From the NCBI GenBank assembly GCA_900759665.1, contig CAAEWE010000040.1, positions 62,001-126,000 of the forward strand: DNA of 64,000 nt, read 5' to 3'. Source of the DNA: Lachnospiraceae bacterium (GTDB lineage: Bacteria > Bacillota > Clostridia > Lachnospirales > Lachnospiraceae). Below the pieces are notes generated by a model. The model saw only the letters and a list, made by a program, of their open reading frames with translations. It was not told the DNA's origin and searched no databases. How positions within the stretch are numbered: the stretch's first letter is position 1; every line of letters starts with the position of its first letter. This document shows positions 58,113 to 64,000 of this stretch, piece by piece. The translations under genes were made by a program, and so were the position numbers.

Positions 58113-58664
58113 ATGGATTACTTATCACATAATATCGCAGTCAATTTAAAACGGATCCGCACCTCAAAGGGCATGAGCCTGGATGTGGTGGCAGAGCAGA
58201 CCGGGGTCAGCAAAAGTATGCTGGCGCAGATCGAGCGTGGGACGGCAAACCCATCCATTGGTGTGCTGGGCAAGATCGTCAGCGGCCTCCGGTTAAGCTT
58301 TGATGAGCTGATCCAGACGCCGCCCCTTGATGCGTATCTGGTGAGGGTGGAGGAGACTATTCCAATTAAAGAGAATCCGGGTCAGTACCGGGTATGGAAC
58401 TGTTTTCCGATCGAGGATAATAATACTGTGGAGATTTACCGGATCGATATCCTGCCGGGAGGTGTTTACAGCAGTGGCAGCCATGGAGAGCGGACCAGGG
58501 AGTATGTCACGGTGATGGATGGTGAGCTGGTGGTGGAGCTTGCGGACGGAGAGCATGTGATCACGAAGGCGGATGCCTTTCGTTTCGAATCGGATCAGCC
58601 ACACTGGTATCGCAACCGGGGAGAGGAGAAAGTGCGGTTTATGACGTTCTTTGTGGTGTATTAA
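58113..58664 (+). CDS. XRE-cupin transcriptional regulator
   Basis: This 183-residue regulator has an N-terminal XRE/Cro helix-turn-helix (about residues 9-65; GMSLDVVAEQTGVSKSMLAQIERGTANPSI) and a C-terminal cupin (about 105-180; GVYSSGSHGERTREYVTVMDGEL, ESDQPHWYRN). This layout is shared with PuuR and relatives that control polyamine or amino-acid use. It precedes an aminotransferase-permease-dehydrogenase operon, the probable target. The start follows GGAAGGGATAGTATC. Confidence 0.9.
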   Translation: MDYLSHNIAVNLKRIRTSKGMSLDVVAEQTGVSKSMLAQIERGTANPSIGVLGKIVSGLRLSFDELIQTPPLDAYLVRVEETIPIKENPGQYRVWNCFPIEDNNTVEIYRIDILPGGVYSSGSHGERTREYVTVMDGELVVELADGEHVITKADAFRFESDQPHWYRNRGEEKVRFMTFFVVY

Positions 58665-58787
58665 GGAGGTTGGAGTGTTTGCCTCTGATATTATCACCCT
58701 TTCAGGTGAATTGTGACACCATAATAGTACGTATCGTACAATATAATGCACAAAAGAAAATAAAGCGAAATTTTTTACGCGTTGCTA

Positions 58788-58839
58788 TTGACAAGACACG
58801 GGCATCGTGGTATTTTAATGGTGTCCAATATAAAGGACA
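58788..58839 (+). promoter_or_regulatory. Promoter and operator for the aminotransferase operon
   Basis: TTGACA (58788-58793) and TATTTT (58811-58816) with a 17-base spacer are followed by TGTCC-AATATAAA-GGACA (58822-58839), an inverted repeat near the transcription start. It is a likely operator for the XRE-cupin regulator encoded just upstream. The remaining leader to 58956 shows no known riboswitch. Confidence 0.6.
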
Positions 58840-58955
58840 ACAGATGCACGACATCAAACAAACTTTATCACATATCATACATGCAACAAAGGCGTTGTGG
58901 TTTTCAATTTTTGAAACCCGGCGCTTTTTTTGTATTCTCAAAGGAGGATTTTATT

Positions 58956-60173
58956 ATGAAATTAAAGGACACAGGACTTACCAAGGAGCAGCTGAAGGAA
59001 AAAGTAAATAAATATATGATCGAGACATATGAGCGTTTTGATTTTATTGCAGAGACGGCAAAGGATATGTATATGTACGATGAAAACGGAACGCCGTATC
59101 TTGATTTTTATGCAGGTATTGCCGTAAATAGTGCCGGTAACTGTAATGAAAAGGTGGTTGCAGCGATTCAGGATCAGGCAAAGGATATTATTCATACTTT
59201 CAATTATCCCTATACTGTGCCACAGGCTCTGCTGGCAGAAAAAATCTGTACCACGATCGGCATGGACAAGATTTTCTTCCAGAACTCCGGTACCGAGGCA
59301 AATGAAGCAATGATCAAGATGGCGAGAAAATATGGCGTCGAGAAATATGGTCCAAATAAATATAATATCGTAACCGCAAAGATGTCCTTCCACGGACGTA
59401 CCTTTGGTGCCATGAGTGCTACCGGCCAGCCGGACAATGCGTGTCAGGTCGGTTTTGGTAATATGACACCGGGATTTACATATGCTGACTACAATGATCT
59501 GGAGTCCTTCAAGGCTGCGGTAACGGACGATACGATTGGTATTATGATCGAGCCGGTACAGGGCGAGGGTGGTGTAAACCCAGCAACACCGGAGTTTATG
59601 ACAGGACTTCGTAAGCTCTGTGATGAGAAGGGAATACTCCTGCTGCTGGATGAGGTTCAGACCGGATGGTGCAGAACCGGTGCTGTTATGTCCTATATGA
59701 ATTATGGTGTAAAGCCGGATATCGTTTCTATGGCAAAGGCAATGGGTGGTGGAATGCCGATCGGTGCCATCTGTGCAACGGCTGAGGTAGCCAAAGCATT
59801 TACTCCGGGCTCCCACGGCACCACATATGGTGGTCACCCGGTAGCCTGTGCTGCTTCTCTGGCGCAGATCGGAGAGCTTCTTGACCGTGATCTGGCAGGC
59901 AATGCCAAGAAGATGGGCGCTTACTTTATGGATAAGCTGAAAACCCTTCCTCATGTAAAAGAAGTGCGTGGACAGGGACTTTTGGTTGGCGTAGAGTTCG
60001 ATGATACCATCAGCGGCGTAGATGTAAAGCATAAGTGCTTTGACAAGAAGCTTCTGATCACAGCCATCGGAGCACATATCATTCGTATGGTGCCGCCATT
60101 GATCCTGACGGAAGAGGATTGCGACAAGGCTTACGAGATCATTAAGGAGTCTGTAGAGGAATTAGCCGATTAA
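58956..60173 (+). CDS. Class III aminotransferase (GABA/ornithine type)
   Basis: This 405-residue PLP enzyme is of the acetylornithine/GABA aminotransferase class. Visible motifs are FFQNSGTEANEAMIKMARKY (PLP phosphate region), SFHGRTFGAMSATG, the EPVQGEGG stretch, LLLLDEVQTGWCRTG and the Schiff-base Lys in SMAKAMGGG. Because the operon also has an APC permease and an iron alcohol dehydrogenase but no arginine genes, a GABA or related omega-amino acid is a better guess than acetylornithine. ATG 58956 follows AAAGGAGGATTTTATT; upstream in-frame codons lack a ribosome site. Confidence 0.88.
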   Translation: MKLKDTGLTKEQLKEKVNKYMIETYERFDFIAETAKDMYMYDENGTPYLDFYAGIAVNSAGNCNEKVVAAIQDQAKDIIHTFNYPYTVPQALLAEKICTTIGMDKIFFQNSGTEANEAMIKMARKYGVEKYGPNKYNIVTAKMSFHGRTFGAMSATGQPDNACQVGFGNMTPGFTYADYNDLESFKAAVTDDTIGIMIEPVQGEGGVNPATPEFMTGLRKLCDEKGILLLLDEVQTGWCRTGAVMSYMNYGVKPDIVSMAKAMGGGMPIGAICATAEVAKAFTPGSHGTTYGGHPVACAASLAQIGELLDRDLAGNAKKMGAYFMDKLKTLPHVKEVRGQGLLVGVEFDDTISGVDVKHKCFDKKLLITAIGAHIIRMVPPLILTEEDCDKAYEIIKESVEELAD

Positions 60174-60190
60174 GCCGGGAGGTAGTAAAT

Positions 60191-60817
60191 TTGGAACAGT
60201 ATGTGGTTACAGTCGGTTGTGAGTATGGCTGCGGAGGATCTGCTGTAGGAAGGGCTCTGGCAAGGAATCTTGAAATTGCTTATTATGACCGTACGTTGAT
60301 CGATAAAATTATTGAGGAAACGGGAGTTTCCCATAATCTGATGGAAATGGCCGATGCCGGAAAGGACATTAAAGGAAAAAGAGAAAATGCGTCCGGACCG
60401 GCAGGTCTCCCGAAATATAAAAACCTGACAGACCGTGTTGTTTATATTCAGAAAGAGGTCGTTAAGAAGCTGGCGGCCCGTTCATCATGTGTTATTATCG
60501 GACGATGCAGCGATTATATCCTGCGGAACAACCCACGGTGTGTCAATGTATTTATCTATGCACCGGATGAGGTTCGTGTCAGTAATGTCATGAAAGAGCT
60601 GAAGGTAGACGAGGAAAAAGCGAAGGAACTGATCCGGGAAAATGATCAGATGCTTCATGCCCGTTACAAGCAGATGACCGGATCCAACCGAGGGGCCCGT
60701 CACAATCGTCATATGCTCATTGACAGCAGTGTTCTTGGCATTGAAGGAACGGCAGAGTATATTGAGGAATTTGTGAAGAAATATCTGGCAAAGGAGGCGG
60801 GTACTCATGGAGAATAA
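60191..60817 (+). CDS. Cytidylate kinase-like P-loop protein
   Basis: This 208-residue protein matches the cytidylate kinase-like family. The P-loop is non-standard (VGCEYGCGGSAVGRALA, about residues 8-24). YYDRTLIDKI, VIIGRCSDYI and a C-terminal lid segment follow. Members are widespread in Clostridia and are thought to phosphorylate an unidentified substrate. It starts at TTG 60191 behind GGGAGGTAG, 17 bases after the aminotransferase, and its end overlaps the permease gene by 11 bases. Its place in an amino-acid operon is unexplained. Confidence 0.82.
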   Translation: MEQYVVTVGCEYGCGGSAVGRALARNLEIAYYDRTLIDKIIEETGVSHNLMEMADAGKDIKGKRENASGPAGLPKYKNLTDRVVYIQKEVVKKLAARSSCVIIGRCSDYILRNNPRCVNVFIYAPDEVRVSNVMKELKVDEEKAKELIRENDQMLHARYKQMTGSNRGARHNRHMLIDSSVLGIEGTAEYIEEFVKKYLAKEAGTHGE

Positions 60818-62351
60818 AAAGACTTCGGAGTTTGACAAGGTATTTAGTGCCTGGGACATTCTGGTGATCGCATTTGGAGCGATGATCGGCTGGGGCTGGG
60901 TGGTTTCCAGCGGTGACTGGATCACAAAAGGCGGTGTGCTGGGAGCAGCTCTTGGATTTGCCATTGGCGGTGTGATGATCTTCTTTATTGGTCTGACCTA
61001 TGCGGAGCTGACTGCAGCGATGCCGCAGTGCGGCGGCGAGCACGTGTTCAGCCACAGGGCTATGGGACCGGTGGGATCCTTTATCTGTACCTGGGCGATC
61101 GTTCTGGGATATGTCAGTGTTGTATGCTTTGAGGCATGTGCGCTTCCCACGATCATTACATATATTTATCCCGGATTTTTGAAGGGATATCTCTATTCCG
61201 TGGCAGGGTTTGATATTTACGCTTCCTGGCTTGCGGTGGCGATCATCATGTCTTTGCTGATCACTTATATCAATATCTGCGGAGCCAAGACAGCGGCTGT
61301 TCTGCAGACAGTTCTCACGGTGATTATCGGAGGTGTGGGCATTTTGCTGATCGTGGCATCTGTGGTAACAGGAGATACCTCCAATCTGGATGGCCAGCTT
61401 TTTATGGGAGGAGACAAGCTCACTTCCTTCAAGGCTGTGATTGCCGTAGCGGTAACGACACCATTCTTCTTTATCGGTTTTGATGTCATTCCGCAGGCGG
61501 CAGAGGAGATCAATGTTCCTCTGAAAAAGATTGGAACATTGATGCTTCTTTCCATTGTCATGGCGGTGACTTTCTATGCGCTGGTTATCCTGGCAGTGGG
61601 CTATGTATTAAATCATACGGAGATCGAAAATGCCATGAGTGGTTCCGGACTGGTGACAGCAGATGCCATGGCAAAGGCATTTAACAGCTCGGTTATGTCA
61701 AAGGTACTGATCGTCGGCGGTATGTGTGGTATCGTTACAAGCTGGAACTCCTTTATGATCGGCGGAAGCCGTGCGATGTATTCCATGGCAGAGTCTTATA
61801 TGATCCCAAAGGTATTTGCGAAACTTCATCCGAAGTATAAGACACCGATCAATTCTTTATATCTTATTGGTCTGTTGTCCTGTCTGGCACCTCTGGCGGG
61901 CCGCCGGATGCTGGTATGGATCAGTGACGCCGGTAACTTTGGATGCTGTCTGGCGTATTGCATGGTATCCATCTCCTTCCTGATCCTGCGGAAAAAGGAA
62001 CCAGATATGCCAAGACCTTATAAGGTGGGACCGTATAAATTTGTCGGAGCCATGGCAGTGATCATGTCCGGATTTATGATCTTGATGTATATGATTCCGA
62101 ACTCCGGTGCGGCTCTGGTATGGCAGGAATGGGCAATGGCCGGCGGCTGGTGTGTTCTGGGAGCCATCTTCTTTGTGGTATGTAAGCTCAAATACAAGGA
62201 GGATTTTGGCTCGCTGGTAGAGGTCATCTCGGACGAGGATGCGGCAGCGCTGCAGTCCAGCGACGAAGAGATCAATGCTGCTCTGGATGCGGCGATCGAC
62301 GCAGCCATCAACTCCGTATTGGAGAGAGAATATATAGGTTCATTGTTGTAG
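60807..62351 (+). CDS. APC superfamily amino acid permease
   Basis: This 514-residue membrane transporter has 12 helices and the APC signatures: FGAMIGWGWVVSSGDW in helix 1 (about residues 23-38), ELTAAMPQCGGEHVF (about 67-81) and GFDVIPQAAEEINVPLKKI (about 224-242). It should import an amino acid or amine; with the adjacent aminotransferase, GABA or a related compound is likely. The C terminus after residue 470 is a hydrophilic Ala/Asp-rich tail with short AALDAAIDAAI repeats. The start follows AAAGGAGGCGGGTACTC. Confidence 0.9.
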   Translation: MENKKTSEFDKVFSAWDILVIAFGAMIGWGWVVSSGDWITKGGVLGAALGFAIGGVMIFFIGLTYAELTAAMPQCGGEHVFSHRAMGPVGSFICTWAIVLGYVSVVCFEACALPTIITYIYPGFLKGYLYSVAGFDIYASWLAVAIIMSLLITYINICGAKTAAVLQTVLTVIIGGVGILLIVASVVTGDTSNLDGQLFMGGDKLTSFKAVIAVAVTTPFFFIGFDVIPQAAEEINVPLKKIGTLMLLSIVMAVTFYALVILAVGYVLNHTEIENAMSGSGLVTADAMAKAFNSSVMSKVLIVGGMCGIVTSWNSFMIGGSRAMYSMAESYMIPKVFAKLHPKYKTPINSLYLIGLLSCLAPLAGRRMLVWISDAGNFGCCLAYCMVSISFLILRKKEPDMPRPYKVGPYKFVGAMAVIMSGFMILMYMIPNSGAALVWQEWAMAGGWCVLGAIFFVVCKLKYKEDFGSLVEVISDEDAAALQSSDEEINAALDAAIDAAINSVLEREYIGSLL

Positions 62352-62388
62352 AGATGCAGATATTACAAACAAAGGAAGGACAAATACC

Positions 62389-63537
62389 ATGAACGAATTT
62401 ACTTTTTCGGTACCACAGAACATTATCGTGGGAAAGGGAAGTCTTGCAAAGCTTCCGGAGGTTGCAGAAAAATCAGGCGGGAAAAAGGCGTTTATTATTT
62501 CCGGTCCTCATCTGAATAAAATGGGTATTGTACAGTCCTGTGTGGATGCCCTGAAAGCAAAAGGAATTGAGAGCAGTGTTTTTACAGAGACCGAGGGAAA
62601 TCCTTCGGTAGAGACAGTTGATAAGGCGTCCGCCGCATATAAAGAAAGTGGTGCTGATTTTATCGTGGCACTGGGTGGCGGTTCGTCGATGGATGTGGCG
62701 AAAGCAGTCGGTGTCGTTGCCAGATATGGCGGAAGCATCACGGAGTATGAGGGTGCAGACAAGGTGCCGGGAGATATTATTCCATTGATCGCCGTGCCGA
62801 CTACAGCGGGAACCGGTTCAGAGGTGACTGCATTTTCTGTCATTACCGATCACAGCCGGAATTATAAGCTGACCGTATTCAGTTATAAGCTGATCCCGTC
62901 CTATGCAATCCTTGATGCTAAGCTTCTGACGACGGCCCCTGCATCAGTGGCGGCAGCCTGTGGTATTGATGCTATGGTGCATGCACTGGAGGCATATATT
63001 TCTACAGCAGCTTCCCCGTTTTCTGATGCTATGGCAGAGAAAGCACTGGAGCTGATCGGTGCCAATATCTGCTGCTATGTGGCAAATCGCGGAGACATTG
63101 AAGCGGCGGAAAATATGCTGGTGGGCAGCTTGTTTGCAGGGATTGCTTTTTCGTGGGCACGACTCGGAGACGTTCATGCCATGAGCCATCCGGTCAGTGC
63201 ATACTTTAATGTTCCTCATGGCGTTGCCAATGCAATTTTGCTTCCTACGATAGTGGAGTATAATATACTTGCAGATAAAGGAAAGTATCTCAATATTTAT
63301 AATTGTATTGCCAAGCTTCCGGCGGCACCGGAGGAGTTTACAGCCGACATGCTGGTGGACGAGTTACGGGATCTTAACGAGTCACTGGGCATTCCGGCCG
63401 GTCTGGAAGAAGTGGGTGTTACAAAGGATAAATTTGATGCCATGGCGGACGATGCCATGAAGAGCGGAAATATTGCTGTGAATCCACGGAGCACGACGAA
63501 AAAGGATGTGCTGGCATTGTATGAAAAAGCGTTTTAG
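62389..63537 (+). CDS. Iron-containing alcohol dehydrogenase
   Basis: This 382-residue group III alcohol dehydrogenase has the NAD-binding GGGSSMDVAKAVG (about residues 96-108) and PTTAGTGSEVT, and the metal-ligand region GIDAMVHALEAY, then GDVHAMSHPVSAYFNVPHG (His ligands). The operon suggests reduction of succinate semialdehyde to 4-hydroxybutyrate, known for this family in clostridial GABA fermentation, but other aldehydes are possible. The start follows AAAGGAAGGACAAATACC. Confidence 0.87.
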   Translation: MNEFTFSVPQNIIVGKGSLAKLPEVAEKSGGKKAFIISGPHLNKMGIVQSCVDALKAKGIESSVFTETEGNPSVETVDKASAAYKESGADFIVALGGGSSMDVAKAVGVVARYGGSITEYEGADKVPGDIIPLIAVPTTAGTGSEVTAFSVITDHSRNYKLTVFSYKLIPSYAILDAKLLTTAPASVAAACGIDAMVHALEAYISTAASPFSDAMAEKALELIGANICCYVANRGDIEAAENMLVGSLFAGIAFSWARLGDVHAMSHPVSAYFNVPHGVANAILLPTIVEYNILADKGKYLNIYNCIAKLPAAPEEFTADMLVDELRDLNESLGIPAGLEEVGVTKDKFDAMADDAMKSGNIAVNPRSTTKKDVLALYEKAF

Positions 63538-63614
63538 AGTGGAATCATATAAAATGATATGAAGAAAACGGTTGGTTTAACCGGATAAGAAAAACGTGTT
63601 GTGTTGATATTAAA

Positions 63615-63672
63615 AAGGTGACCGGAATATGGTATATCCCAAATTTGGGACACGTCCATATCCGATCACCTT
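63615..63672 (+). terminator. Long hairpin terminator after the dehydrogenase
   Basis: AAGGTGACCGGAATATGG pairs with CCATATCCGATCACCTT (a few mismatches) and an inner TCCCAAATTTGGGA palindrome closes the loop; TTGTTGTTTTT follows. It ends the operon. Confidence 0.7.
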
Positions 63673-63735
63673 GTTGTTTTTGTATATGTTTCCGGTGAAT
63701 TATTTCATGGAAACCCAATACAAAACATTTCGTGA

Positions 63736-64000
63736 TTATTGCTTTATTTTAATCTTTTTAATCTTCGTCCATTTGCTGTAGATCTTTTTCTTTCCATGAA
63801 GCTTGTAAGCACGTACGCGCACATAATAAGTTTTTGACTTTTTGGTCTTTTTTATAATAAGGTAATTTACCTTTACATTCTTTTTCTTTACGGATTTTTT
63901 GAATTTCTTATTCATTGCGTACTGCACTTCATATCCTTTTACCGTGTTATCCGATGTCCAGGAGATGATAAGCTTTAGCGGCTTCTCGTTGGTAACCAGA
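63736..64000 (-). CDS. C-terminal fibronectin type III domain of a surface protein, 5' part outside window
   Basis: The minus-strand frame is open from the window edge to the stop at 63736-63738, so only the last 88 residues are visible. They form one fibronectin type III domain: LIISWTSDNTVKGYEVQYA, then TYYVRVRAYKLHGKKKIYS and a closing WTKIKKIKIKQ. Lys is very frequent (wall-binding basic tail), as in other Lachnospiraceae extracellular proteins. The protein's main function lies outside the window. Confidence 0.75.
   Translation of the reverse strand, partial: LVTNEKPLKLIISWTSDNTVKGYEVQYAMNKKFKKSVKKKNVKVNYLIIKKTKKSKTYYVRVRAYKLHGKKKIYSKWTKIKKIKIKQ

Overview
The window looks like a chromosomal segment of a Gram-positive, low-to-medium GC gut anaerobe, most likely a Lachnospiraceae member (Roseburia/Coprococcus/Blautia-like). 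The basis is AGGAGG-type ribosome sites, sigma-A promoters, a Clostridia-type atpI-I-BEFHAGDC operon, DUF975 and BspA-type surface proteins, OPT/PepD genes and NrtR-controlled NAD salvage. No rRNA, tRNA, CRISPR array, insertion sequence or phage gene was recognised.

Layout. 1-3.3 kb: end of a SatD gene, a decayed DUF3307 gene, a CLC antiporter, two related palindromic repeats and a DUF402 gene. 3.4-11.3 kb: complete F1Fo-ATP synthase operon whose c subunit carries the sodium-type ligand set. 11.4-17.9 kb: three-gene ABC/FtsX exporter with an internal duplication. 18-20 kb: Dus tRNA enzyme and a GH5 glucanase. 20.3-25.1 kb: DUF975 protein with a FUS-like tail, a GGDEF sensor, a lipoprotein whose two solute-binding lobes are in swapped order, and an NlpC/P60 wall hydrolase. 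25.2-28.8 kb: Lrp regulator, zinc-ribbon protein, lactate dehydrogenase, and a DUF4143 ATPase whose promoter is embedded in six 23-bp direct repeats. 29-34 kb: NrtR-pncA-pncB NAD salvage with twin operators, then metG. 34.2-37.5 kb (minus): phospholipid operon. 37.7-43 kb: LytTR/GHKL two-component pair divergent from a BspA-like surface protein. 43-53.3 kb: a coiled-coil protein, then a plus-strand run of OPT transporter, dipeptidase, TIM-barrel protein, GAF-GGDEF, TIR/zinc-ribbon protein, receiver-cyclase and an unknown protein. 53.3-58 kb: nuclease-helicase, membrane-tethered Mrr-like nuclease, ATPase with a nuclease-like tail. 58-63.5 kb: XRE-cupin regulator, class III aminotransferase, P-loop kinase, APC permease and iron alcohol dehydrogenase, consistent with uptake and reduction of GABA or a similar omega-amino acid. 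The window ends inside a fibronectin-III surface protein on the minus strand.

The most unusual items are the circularly permuted solute-binding protein (22569-23336), the GGDEF/TIR/cyclase signalling block (48668-53303) with a TIR domain fused to a YvyF-like Zn-HTH-Zn module, and the 23-bp repeat array at 28907-29037. All family names come from reading motifs; no database search was run.
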